DNA from: Chromera velia
Taxonomy: Eukaryota; Sar; Chromeraceae
NCBI GenBank assembly: GCA_018398765.1
Contig: JAHBMJ010005874.1
Coordinates: forward strand, 2,347-51,838
Length of the DNA: 49,492 nucleotides
Reading direction: 5' to 3'
Position 1 is the first letter of the stretch. Every line of letters starts with the position of its first letter. This document shows, one piece after another, positions 30,833 through 43,200 of this stretch. Made by a program: the position numbers and the translations under genes. The notes below the pieces were generated by a model that did not search any database, was not told the origin of the DNA, and saw only the letters and a program-made list of their open reading frames with translations.

Positions 30833-30952
30833 TGCCTGTCAAGTCCTCATTCTTCATTTCGCATCCGAACAGCCCATGCACACCGACACGCAGTGCGGAT
30901 TGGTTGGACAGCAAAGGAAGAGAGCCGCTGACAAGCTGCAGAGGCCTACTAA
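30833..30952 (+). other. Candidate exon, plus strand
   Basis: An acceptor CTGCCTAG and donor GTGAGT bound 120 nt, open in the frame containing QVLILHFASEQ and QRKRAADKLQ. No domain is recognised. Confidence 0.2.
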
Positions 30953-31157
30953 GTGAGTCAGTCAATCATACAATCTTACAGACCGTCGCTTGCTTGGTTG
31001 ACGGATCACTGACAGGAGTCCATCAAAGCATGCAGTGAGTGATCCGCTCGGACCTACCGACTATGCAATCAGTGCAAGCTTGCATCTACTGAAATCAACT
31101 AGTTGACGGAATTCCAACACGTACGGGCAGGCATGCGCATGTTCGTTAATCATGCAC

Positions 31158-31188
<31 letters not shown>

Positions 31189-34100
31189 CAAAGACAGAGA
31201 GACAGAAAGACCCCTTCAACGATCCCCTCTCTTCTCTTTTCTTGTATTCGCTATTTACAGACAGACGGCGGTCAGTCGACCTGGGAGGGGGCAAGAAGAG
31301 ACACATCTTAGAGGAAAAAGGAGAGGAGAAAGAGAAGCGAAAGAGAGTGAAAGGGATCGAAAGCAGGAAAGGAGACGAGACGAGCTTGAAAGAAAGGAAG
31401 AAAGAAATGGGACACCACGTTGACACACACACACACACACAGATGGTTGGTTCATCGTTGCATCGTTTGAACACCTCTTCCCCCTTTCTCTCACACAGAA
31501 GCACAGATGAATGGATAACTGGATTCATCTTTTCTGTTCCCCCACCCCTCATTCATTCAATCAGTGAGTGAGTGAGTGCACGAGGGAGAGCATCGATTCG
31601 ATTGAGCATGCATGCATCGAGAGCGCTGCCGAGCCGAGCCGAACCTGCCGGCCGCGTATGCAGAGGAGAGGAAGGGCGAAGCGCTCCCCCCACCCTTCAC
31701 TCTCTCTCCCCAGCGCGCTCGATTTATGTACCCACCTACCCCTCCACGCTTCCACTCACGTGAACTTCTCTAGTTCGATGTCAGACAGGAGTGGTCAAAT
31801 GAACCCTTCCTCCTTGAATTCCTTGCAACGATGAATGAATGGTCAAACAACGAAGAATAGAAGACTGAACAAACAAACGAAAGATCACCCCCCACACATT
31901 CTCTACCCAATTTTCCCGTCAAGACCGGTAGTCTTTCTCTTCACTTTCTGATCCTACATCCCTTGCAACCCCCCCCCCCCCCCNNNNNNNNNCCCCCCCC
32001 CACCTTCCTTCTTCCTTCCGGCGCGAACCCAGCTGTCTCTGTTCAACTGACTTCTGTTGAGAGACATTTAGAAAAATGAGGTTCGGTCAAAGCGGGCAGT
32101 CTATCAATCAGATTTGTTGAATTCTGGAAGTAGACAAAGAACTACAGGTACTTCCCTTATTGCTTGCCCATTCCCCTTTGAATTAGTGTAAAAGCATTTT
32201 GGATGAATTAAAAGAACTCGAGCCTAAATTCAACTGGATTCAATTCAAGAGAGAAAAAGAAGACCAGAGAGAGAAAGAAAATCCAACAGGAAGAGATGAG
32301 ACAAAGAAGAAATCGATCTGTCTTCGAACTGAGGCCTCGACTGACAGTCAGCAATTAAGTCAAATTCTCTGTGTGTATTACTACGAATGAAATTGACACA
32401 TGAACGCTGCAGTTGCTCTCTTTCTGGAGCTCAGCTAGAATGACAAATACGACGAGAAAAGACGAAACATCAACCTGCTCCGTTTGTCCGGGGTTCCTTC
32501 CTGCCTTTTGGAGGCCCCTCCTTGCTTCGTCAATTCAATCAGAGAGACTCAAACGTACTCTGATATGCGCAACAAAATCCCTCTGCCCTTCTTCTCTTCT
32601 CTTCCTTCCTTCCGACTGGAACGCGTCTGTCATCTTGCTTGCTTGCTTCCTCCAATCTCACTGAGTAATCGACTGAGAGGTGTGCCCCCCCTCCCTTCTC
32701 CCGCCTCTGTACAAACAGACAAGTCACGATGTCACCCCCCCCGATTCCTTTCCTACCCCCCCCTTTCCTGAAACGAGAGGAGACACAGGGTCGGACAGAC
32801 GGATGAAAGAAAGAAAGGGAAAAAACCCCAGACGGGTCTCTATCCTTTCCATTCTCCATCAAAACAGCCGATCGATTCTGCCCGAACTTCCTTCCCTGTC
32901 TCTTTTATCTCTTCCCCCAAACTTCTTCAACTTCCCCCCCCACCCTCCTCTAGATTCGATTCGATGTTGTCAGTCTCCCTCCCCTCTGAATTCTGTGGTT
33001 CTGAATTCGTTGAACTGAGCGATTGGTCCACTCAGTTCACCAGGCTGTACAACACCTCTTTCTCCCTCCCTCCCTCCCTTGCCCCCCTCTTCCTCCCTCC
33101 CAGTCAATCAATCAATCAACGGCTTCTTTCAGTCAAATTCTGAGGAGACATGAATTCAAAAGCCGGCGCCTCTCTTGCTCGATGCGCACAAGCTTGCTTG
33201 TATGCTCTGCAAACCGCAATGCTCGACTTGCGAGTGCCCTCCGCGTGAGACCCAACAGAACAGAACATGTGGTCCAACCGCAGTGCTTTCTCTTCTCTGT
33301 CTGTCTATTGGCGCCTCGGCCACTGGTCCTTCAACAGATGGATGTGAACCTCTTCCATCCAGACGACTGCACACTTTCTCAACTTGTCTGGCTCTCTCCT
33401 TCTGGAAGCACTTCTCGCCCGTTTCAGCGTCACTGCATCGGAGTCTCACTTGACTCGTTTCATGTACTTATACAAACAAAAAGACAAGCACTCTAAAGGA
33501 ACAAAGAAACGAAGAAAAAAGGTAGATAAAAGAAGAAGAGAAAGAAAGTGGAGAGGAAGACAACGCGACAAAGAAAACGAAACAAAGGCCATGACATGCC
33601 GACAATCAATCAAGGCAACAAACAAACAAGTAAAAAAGACAGACAATTTGAGGAGAGACAGAAAGGAAGAGAGGAAAGCGAACAACACGGTTCGTCATTC
33701 TATCCTCCTACTCCCTCTTCATCCCTCCAGTCAGTCATCAAAGAAAAATTTGGTTGAATCTCTTGCTTTCTTCATTGAAAAAAAGAAACTTCACCGATCA
33801 GCTAGCTAGCCAGCTGTCTCGTATGATACATGCGCCAGCAGCGCCTCTCCCGTCTAACTTCCCTTTTCGCCAAATGTCTGTTCAACCTCATCCGACAGAG
33901 AAAGAGACAGCGACAGCAGAGATGAACAAGAGCGGGGGAAAGTCAGACAGGCTGGCTTAAAGAGAAAAAGGAATGGGAATGAGATCAATGACGATCAAGA
34001 AAGAGAGAAAGAGGAGAAAGGTGAAGTCAGAAAGGAGGAGGGGAAAGCCAATTGTTCCTGCATGTTCCGACATACAGCGGAAGAGAACAAAAAGGCGATA

Positions 34101-35094
34101 CAGTAAGTCAGGCTCAAACACACACAAATGTGCCAGTGTGAGCAAATGAACGAACGAAATTCATCGACAGAATGAACCCGACTAACCCAACAGACAGACA
34201 AGACAAAGAGGAATTGAAAGAGGCAGGCAGGCAGGCAGGCAGGCAGGGATGATACAGAGAGGTAAAGAGGGTGAAACGCAACACAAAGAATCATGCTTGG
34301 TCACTTTCTTCATGCTTCTCCTGCAACATCACCTCTTTTTTCTTTCTGGTTCCGTTCTCCTTTTACAGTATCCGGAGCGTTTGTCGGGGAGGAAGGATGC
34401 ATCTCTGCATGGTATTCCTCGCCTCCCTCCCGTCTCTTTCTGCCTCAGCTCAGTAGATTCGCCATGACGAGGCAAACAGTACAAACAAACAACACAAACG
34501 AGTCATGAACCTGCACAACATAATCTGCCTGCGCACTTACTCACTCGAATGAACCGAAACAAACGAATTGAACTAATTGATCGCATGCGTCACGCAGGCA
34601 TGCAGAGAGAAAGGAACAAGCAGTAGATGCAGACTTTTCAATGTGTCTTCCTTTTTACGTGCTTTCTCTCTCATCTGGCCCGACGTTCCTTCTCTCTCTT
34701 GCTTGTTTCCCCGCCTCTCTCAGACAGGGATGAAGGGAAATCAATCACATTTTCTGAATTGATGGAATCCTCATTCATTCAGTCAGCCGTCATCCTCGAC
34801 ATCAGGGTGTCAGTCAGTCATTCGGGTATAAATGGAGTCTTTCTTGAAATTGCCCCATGCACTTGTTCAGCCCTTCTTCGTCTATCCAATCAACTCTCTC
34901 TTCTTGGGCCTGCATGGGCCAGTTTTTGTTTCTCTCTCTCCTTACCTTCCTGGCCGCTCTTTCTGTTTTTGCTTTTTTCTATTCAGTGTCTATCAGGGTG
35001 GAATGGCTTTTGATTTTTGTGCTCTTCTTTTTGCCTTTTTTGCCTGAGACGTCTCCTGCATGCTGCCCCACTTTCCTCCTCCAACTGCTGTCAG

Positions 35095-35169
35095 CAAAAG
35101 CGTGACGCATCAGGATGAGCATCTGCGAACAGAACAGACGAAACGGGCGTGGATCTGTCTTCGTTGCAC
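35095..35169 (+). other. Candidate exon with W-x-C-x2-C, plus strand
   Basis: An acceptor GCTGTCAG and donor GTGCGT bound 75 nt, phase 2 at both ends, ending in KRAWICLRCT. W-x-C-x2-C-T is how RanBP2-type zinc fingers begin, but the second cysteine pair would have to come from a further exon I did not find. Confidence 0.2.
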
Positions 35170-38100
35170 GTGCGTGCACAACGAGAAGGAAACCACACAG
35201 TCTGCAACACAGGTGCACGGGACGAGAAATGGCTTGCAGATGTACACCAACAAGGACAGAACAGGAAGGGACAGCTGAAACAAAACAAACGTCCTTTCAT
35301 CGCTTCGTGTGTTCGTGAGTCTGGACGTCCAGTTGACGCCCTCTCCTTCCCTTTCCTCTCCTCTCCTCTTCCTCTCCCTCGCCATTATCTGCACCTGCAG
35401 CATTTGAATTGTTGCGGATGAATTTTCTTTCTCTCGGTTCACGTCTCTACCCCCCTCTACTCATGCAAGTCGGTCGGCCGCCTCGCCCCGAATCGACCGA
35501 CCTGCCAAGAAAGAAGGAAGGCGAGCTAGAGAAACGAATGAATGTACGAACTTAAGTGCCTGCATGACTCCCCGACTACGTCAGATGGGAAGTGAAATCG
35601 ACACGGAGGGAGAGGGAGAGGCTAGAAAGCGCAAGGAAGGACACGACAGTTTCTCTTCTCAGACAGTCCTTCCGATCTTCTCTTCTCTCCTCTCTCCCCT
35701 CCCCCTCTCGTTCACTCCTGTTCTCTTCCGCTTCCTTCGTTCCTTTCTTTCCTTCATGAATCAAAAGAAGACAGACAGATAGGCAGGCAGCCCCTCACCA
35801 ACTGACGAGAGCACCTCGTCCTCTCCCTCATCAAGCAATGGCAGCCAGCACTTAACAGACAGAAAGACAGACAAAAAAGACAGACAGGCAGGTAAAAGAG
35901 AGACACGATTCAGACAGATGAAAGACAGAAAGAGAAACAGAACTTAGAGAAAGTGGAGCAAGGAGTGCAAGAGGGCTTCGGCCAGAAGCTGCGTCTCTCT
36001 TTCTTTCTGTGTCTGCCAATAATTGGATGATCTCCCGACTGACTAACTGACTACGCAGCCCGGAAGGAGGCACTGTCGAAGGAATGAAGTGCTGAAAGTT
36101 ACCGGTGTCCTCGCACTCGGCAGATCTTCCAACACTCTGGACTCGACTCCGGTCATCCCTCTTGCTTTTCTTCTCTTCTGTGCTTTTCTCGTCTCGCTCT
36201 CATTTGAAGACCTCGCAGACCCTTCTGAGATGCATCCACTTTCTCTTTCTTTTTCTTATTGATTTTTCTTGCTTCCACCCTTTCATTGTTTCTTCTGTTC
36301 TCATCCTGAATGCCTGCAGGCCTCCGCAGGCGCAAGCGAAACACTTCGCTTCTTTCTCCACACATGAATCATCTCTTCTCTTTCTTCTGTGCTCACCTGA
36401 CTGACACAAACAGACAGGGACCATTTTCTTCACATGCATTCACGTATGCATGCATGCATACGTCCACGAAAAGAGAAAAGAAAAGGGGAATGAGGGGAGC
36501 CACGTCTTTCTGATTCCTGCAGGTTCTCTCTTTGCATGTCAGTCTAGTAGACAGACAAACAGCTCGGAAGAATCCCAGACCACCCTACAATCAGTCCTCT
36601 TTTTTGTTTTTTTTCTCCAAACCCTCCCTCTTTCTTTCCGCGGTCTTCCCTGTCTACACGAAAAGACAAGAGGGAAGAAGGACCGAATTAGTGGCTGTGT
36701 TCTTCAATTCACATCTGCCTCGTGGGAAGAAAGCTTCGTTTGGCCACCGACAGTCGCCGGTAGCGCAACCGACTGCTGAAAAAGGCGGACAGGGACGGGA
36801 AGAAGGAAGCTGCTCACCTCAAACCGCCTCCCTCCCTCCAGCCTCTTTGCCTTGACGTCAACTTCCTCCTTCGCCTTCAGGGGGGGGGGGACGGAGCTCG
36901 TTGGATTTGTATGTACAGGCAGGCATCCATCCCCCCCTTTCAGCGTTTGCTTCTATTCGCCCCCTATCTTGAAGTCCTTCCGCCAGTCTCATGTCTTCAC
37001 TTTTTTGCTTTCTCTCTCGTGTTTCCCCCCTTCCTTCTTTTGAAAGATTCTCCACGCTGGCTGGCCGTTTGGGGGAACTTTCTTTCTTTTCCGCGAAGAC
37101 ACAAAAGGGCCGAACACAACAGAACAGGGCAGGACAGGCCAGAAGGGATCCTAGAGAGAGATACAGGAGGGTGCATGCACAGCGGGATCCTCTCTGTTTC
37201 CTCTGAATCCCGTCTGACTGGATTCTCTCTCTCTCTTTCTCTCCTTTGTACACGTGAATGAGGACGAGAGGAGAAAGGTGCGTGGGAAGGAAGGAGGAAG
37301 TGAAACAAGGGGAGAAGGGAAGAACGCAATCTACGCGTTTGGAGAGATCCCAAGGGACTTCCTTCCTTGTAGCTTTATTTTCTATCCACAGCAGAGGATG
37401 CTGAGGAACGTCAGGTAGGTCTCTCTCCCTCAGTCGCTGCTTCCTTTCGTCCTTCCTCCCTTCCTGCCTTCTTGCCCGCCTGCCTTCCTGCCTTCCGGGC
37501 ATCCCAGCCAGCCCATCATGCAGGCTGTTTCTGTCTGTTGATCGAATGAATCCATTGCTGCCTCTTCCTTTTCTCCTTCCAGCCCCAACTGAAGGACGAA
37601 CGGTGGGGCGATTGGACGGGCAGTCGGCTTTCTTTCTTTCTTCCCTGCGTGGCAATTTCGGTAGTCGCCCCTGTCCATTTCTTGATGTCCTTTTCCCGAA
37701 GAAGAAAAAGAAAGAGAATGAGAGAAAAGAACAGAAAAAAGATACCAAAGGAAGCTTACCAAGCAGCCATTGCGAAGGCACGGGAACAAATACGGAGACA
37801 CTCTCTCTGCCAACCAGACAGAACAAGAACACAGAGAGAGTGACAGAGAGAGAAGAAAGACGGAAGAAAAGACCAACCAACCCGGCCGTCTAGCCGTGAG
37901 GTGAAGAACTGAGGTGAGGTGACGACACAAACGCTTGTGTTGCCTTTTTCTACGGAGCTCGAAGAATCGAAAGAAGGGAAAAAAGGGAAGAGGAGAGAAA
38001 CATGCATCAAGACTGAAGTCATGTACATATGCATCCATGTATGTTGGTCTAGTTGTTGCCTCTGTCACTCACTTCTTTACAGGTGAAGGGCGCTTGCCTT

Positions 38101-39278
38101 CCTCCTTCTTTTCCTTCAGCTTCCTGCTGATCCAAGTATTGACTGACCTATTTACACTGACTCCGCGACTTCTTTCCTTTGTTTCTTTTACAATCAGCCT
38201 TATCTTTCTCTTTCTTTCTGTCTACAACGAACGGTCTTGTCCCCACGTGCCCACTACTTTTGTGCATTTTGGACTTTCGTCTTCCTTCCTACATGAAGCA
38301 AGGAGCCGATTCCACCTTGATTGAGAGAGAAAAAGAAAGTACTGCGGGTTGGTTGCACACCAATCCACACCAACCAGGCGGAAATCCCGCGCAAACGATC
38401 CACAACAAAACAAAAGGGGTAACATGATGATCGAGAAAGGAAAGAAAGAGGAAGAGACGAGGATGCCGGCCGCTCGCGGCAGAACGAATCACCTCTTCCT
38501 TCCTCCCCGTGCCCGCCTGCGGGGCTCAGGGAGAGAGAAAGAGACGGAAAGAAGAAGAGACTGAGAGAGAGAGAGAGGACCTATGCCGACACCTGAATAA
38601 TTGGTTTTGCACAGGAGGGGGAAGGAAAGTGCTGAACGTGAGGGAGGGGGGGGGGGAAGAGTAGACACAAAGATGTCATTTGTGCATCCTGACTGAAGCT
38701 TTCATTCATTCACAAACGTTTAAAAAGGGTAAACCAGATGAGAAATGAGTGGATGAATAAAAAGGAAGGACAAAAGACGGTACCACTACACGCACGGGGA
38801 AGCCAACGAGAGACAGCGCTCTTTCCTTTCCTCCTTGCTGTCTTGCTTTCTGGATACACGTTTCGCGAGCTTTCCTTCTCTCTCTCTCCCACCACATTAT
38901 CGTTGCCTCTCCTTGTCCCTTTCTTTCTCGTTCTCTTCCTTTTTTTGCGTGTTTAGCGCCCTCGCAAAATGCTGTCAGGGCCTCACGCGCATAGACACGG
39001 GAATGAAAGAGCAAACAAACGGCTCTCTTCATAGCAGACAAACAAAAGGGAAGGAAAAATTTCGAACACACGCAGACAGACAGACAAGTCGGACGCATGG
39101 ACAGCAAGGAGAGGTCTGAAGCAGACAACCAAACCAACAGAGAGAGTTTGTTTAAACAGGACGGAAGGAAGGAAGGAAGACTGACGGACGCACAGCAGAC
39201 AAAAGGATCCTCCTGTCCTCCAGATTCACATGACATTTTCTTCCTGCATGCTACACTTCCCTTCCTTCTTCTCGTTAG

Positions 39279-39471
39279 ACTCTTCGAAGTCCCCTCGCTC
39301 CCTTCGTCCGTCGGTCAACCGAACAACCGACCCTACCTCAGGGGCTGGAGATGAAAGTCAAATCAGGACAGGCAGGGGCAGAAATCCGACAGGAGGAAGC
39401 AACGAGGGAGGTCTGCCTGGATTCATTCTGTCTGACAAGATTGATGGAACGGGTGGATGGAGGAGAAGAAT
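39279..39471 (+). other. Candidate exon, plus strand
   Basis: An acceptor TCTCGTTAG and a strong donor GTAAGT bound 193 nt of open frame (GAGDESQIRTGRGRN, GLPGFILSDKIDGTGGW). The donor is followed by a GTGA repeat, as at other donors in this window. No domain is recognised. Confidence 0.35.
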
Positions 39472-40274
39472 GTAAGTGAGTGAGTGAGTGAGTGAATGAA
39501 TGGGTGATGGCAGACAGGCACGCAATCGCGGAGTCCGCCTCAGTTGGTCTGCGAAGGATCTCGTTTGACGATTCGCACTTTGTAAGTGCACAAACGACGG
39601 CGTGAAAGAGACGGGAGAAGAAAAAGAAAAACAAAGTACTCACTGATACAGACACGAATACCAACCATGCACTTGAAGCGAAAAGACGCAAGCAGGAAAC
39701 ATCCTGCGTTGTTTCATTCCATTCATTCATTCATTCATTTGTACAGCGCAGCTCTGCTCGCTATAGAAACAGAGGAAGGGGCGACCAGTCAGTCACCAAG
39801 AAGCAGCCTTCCCTTCTTTCCAAAGACGCACGAACGCACCAATGCAACCAGTCGAACGAATGCTATGAACGAAGAAGCAGACGAACACAAATCAAATACA
39901 GAGGGGGTGAAAGAGCAAAAAGAGTAAGACCAACAGTCAGGCAGCTGCAGCAGGTGAAGGTTAAGAGCAAAAGCCATGCTTTTCTGTCTCTCTCTCTTTC
40001 TCTCCTCCTTCATTTCTTTTCTTTTCTTTTCCGTGAGTGAGGCACTTTTCCCTCGACTGATTCCTTCGTGTATGCATGCATGCATTCACTTTGACATTCA
40101 TTCATTGACTTTTCACTGGATCACATTCGTGCAAAGTCTCATCGATTTTCCTTTTTCGTTCTGTACCGAAGAGAGGGAAAACAGACGATCGTTTCCACTT
40201 CCTCTCTCTTCCTATTTTTCTTTTACTTTCTTTCCTACTTCTCTCCCCTCCTCTCGAATACTTCACTCACTCCC

Positions 40275-43200
40275 TCAGTGCATTATTCCAGCAGCACCGT
40301 CTCTCTCCAACCAATTCAGAATGGGGGCAGGGGTGGTCGCTCTGACGCTCCCGCCTCCCCCAGAGGACTCGCGGTCTCTATCTCCAAACACCCTGCTGTC
40401 TCTGTCTCCCCCCACAGGCATGATTTCTCCGCCCATAGATTGGAAGCTGGGCTGGTAGTGGGAAGATGAGGAGACCACTCCGTGCGATCCGGTTGGGGAC
40501 TGCTGGGGGGGCATGATGGGAATCTGGGTAACGATGGAGGTGGAGCTCATCTCTCTCTTGTACGTCTGCTGTTGCGTGGGAAGAGTGTGGGGGTGCATGT
40601 GCTGATCAACAGCTTGTCCGTTTCCGCTCCTGTCGCTTCTCCCCGAACTCCCTGCAAGGCTGCCTCGAGGGGAGGATCTGGACCCTCTTCCTGCGTGTCT
40701 GGAGCTGTTGCTGTGGGGGGGGAGATGGGAGAGAGACGGCAAGGGAAACCCCTCAGGAGCGGGAGACGGGTGCTGAGTTGAAGGAGCCAAGAAGGGCCCC
40801 CTCTGCTGCATGTGGTGGAAGTGCTGAAGAGAGGGCATCGTCGGGAGGGAGGGGGGGGGGCCCGGCGGCGGCGGTGGCTGCTGCATGGTTGGAGGACCGT
40901 CTCTCCTTCCTCCTGCTGCTGCTCCTGCTGCTGCTACTGCTGCCGGCCTCATGGACGCCCTCTTCAGCGCCCTCCAGGAATCTCCTCCCGAGTACTCAGA
41001 GAGCTGCATGAACAGAGAGAAAGAGAGAGCAGAAACAAGAGAGGAGTTGATAAGAAACAGAAGCATCACGACTTTTCCTTCGGTCTTCCAAACCAGGAAG
41101 GGGGGACTGTGCGGAGTGCTGCCCTTCCTTCTCACCAGCTGTGCATTCTTCAAGCAGGATCGGATTCAAAAAGACTGAAAAGCTTCAAAGAAAGAACACA
41201 ATCAACAAACTTCAAAAAATGGGGTCAAAAAAGAAAAAGAAGCTCTGAAAGACCAACCAACCAACCTGTGCTCCTGTTGCCCGAGCACCGTGTGCGTCAA
41301 AGTCCTCTGAGGCAGGAGAAGGGGAAGAAGCCACAGCACTCACCCAGGGCATGTGTCTGTGCTGATGTTCAGGTTCCTCTTCATGTGCTCTCTGAGGAGT
41401 GACCTCGCTCCAGCCTTCGGTCAGGTTGCACTGCCAGTCTCCACCTGCAAAGCAAAAAGAACGAAAGAAAGAAAACTGTTAATATGAGAGGGAATTCGTC
41501 AACAAGGCTGGCAAAGAAGAGAGTGTGTGGAGCCAGACAGAAAATTCTTTCTGTACTCATCTCTCTCAAACCAATCCTCCAAGGTTGTCGCTCACATTCA
41601 AGCTGTTGGGAGACTGCCTGCCCGACTGCCTGCCTGCCTGCCTGACTGACTGCCTGCCCGACTGCCTGACTGCCTTCCCGACTGCCCGACTGACTGCCTG
41701 ACTGCCCGACTGCCTGACTGACCACCAAGGGGATCATCAATGACTCCATTCGACCCATCTGGCTGCGAGAGGCCCCAGTGAGGAGACGGGCCCACTGCAG
41801 CGGTGCCCTTCCCCCGTGCACAGGAGAGGGGGGGGAAGGCGTCGTCACTCAATTGGGGAGGGGAGGTCAGCGGCTTCAGGAGGGGTAGAGGGAGAGGAAG
41901 CGGAGGGGGGGACTCGAGATCTCCCCCCGCTCCTCCATCGTTTCCCCTCTCGCTGCTTCGGTTTCCTCCTTCTACACACTCATCATCATCTGCCCCGATC
42001 GTCCTCTGATGCTGCAGGGGCGAGGCCGAAGGACCTGACCGCGCAGTCGAGGGCGGGTTCAGTGTGGGTGTGGGGGTCCATGCACACAGAAGGGACCCTG
42101 CAGTAGAGGCGTTTTCCTGGGCAGAGAGAAGGGACGGAACGTGAGTGTTCTGCGAGGTTGCGCCTGCTGGTTGCCCCGCTGCCTCCTTCCCCCCTGCTGC
42201 CGCCTTATACGCTGCTGGAGAAGCGGCGGGTGCGGGAGGGAGCGGAGGGACAGGGGAACAGGCTGAAGCACTGCCCGGGCCCCTGCTGACTCTCCCAACA
42301 GGAGACGGGGAGGGCCTCGAGGAGGCGACGGGGGGGGGCGCAGGGATGGGGAGGAGACCCCCGGGTTGCTGACGGTCTATGTCGGAAACACCCAGTGGGT
42401 GCACGGCTGTGGTCTGTGTGTGCTCCTGGTTGTCCTGCCATCCTGTGGAAGAAGAGGAAGAAGACGTCTCGGGGGCGGGCAGAGAGGTGCGGGTTGCCTC
42501 CTCCTCTTGCGATTGAAGAGTGAAGACAGCCTCTTCTGTCTCTCCCTCTGCTGCCTCTTGCTGCTGCTGCTGTTGCTGTTGCCGTTCCTTTTCGATCGCC
42601 AAAGTCCGCCAGTGTTGAAAACTGACCAGCAAGCCTTCATCGATCGACCGCAGGGCTCTCAACACGGCTGCTTTGTGGTCAGCCGACAGCGGGGGGGCGT
42701 CGGTGAGAGAGAGCGGAGTCATCTCAGACGACGCTGACGGGGGTGCGTCGAGGGGTTCTGCTGAAGGGGAGAACATCTGGGCCTCACCGGACGTCGATCC
42801 GGACCCAGAGAAGCTCTGGATGCCGGGGCCCCCTTCTGCCTTTTGATGCTGCAGAGGGCCCGACGGTGGGGCTGGTGTCTCACCAGGCCGCAAAGCCCGG
42901 ACGTGACATCGAAACTTCCCTCTGTTGCAAACAACACAAACGTCGGAGAGCTTCTCGGTAACAAAGCCGATAAGCTTTGTGTACCCAAATTTCTGGAAAG
43001 GCAGGGGTTCCCCGAAATGGCTCTGCCAGGTGTGCCTCAACTGGCTCATGCAGAGACCTTCAGGATGGGCTACGAGGAGTCTGGCCATCTTCTGCTTCAC
43101 TCCCTCAAGCTGTACGTCCAGACATGTTTGCCCCCCCTCACCCCCCGTCATCTTCAACCATACGGCACGGCAGAGACCGAAGCATGCCACCATCGGTTTC

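Larger units (their letters stand above)
30301..40274. other. About 10 kb of simple-sequence-rich DNA, no complete gene
   Basis: The region alternates purine-rich and pyrimidine-rich stretches with GA, GGCA (34222-34247), GAGT and CATT repeats, like the introns of the neighbouring genes rather than the AT-rich spacers. Nine Ns between C homopolymers lie at 31984-31992. I see no recognisable domain. Isolated stretches bounded by acceptor and donor on the plus strand (30833-30952, 35095-35169, 39279-39471) could be exons of one long-intron gene, but I could not chain them. Confidence 0.5.

Noticed and set aside
36858-37880. 340-residue open frame on the minus strand
   Set aside because: It is composed of low-complexity Arg/Glu/Phe/Ser runs translated from purine/pyrimidine tracts, and contains donor- and acceptor-like sites rather than a domain.
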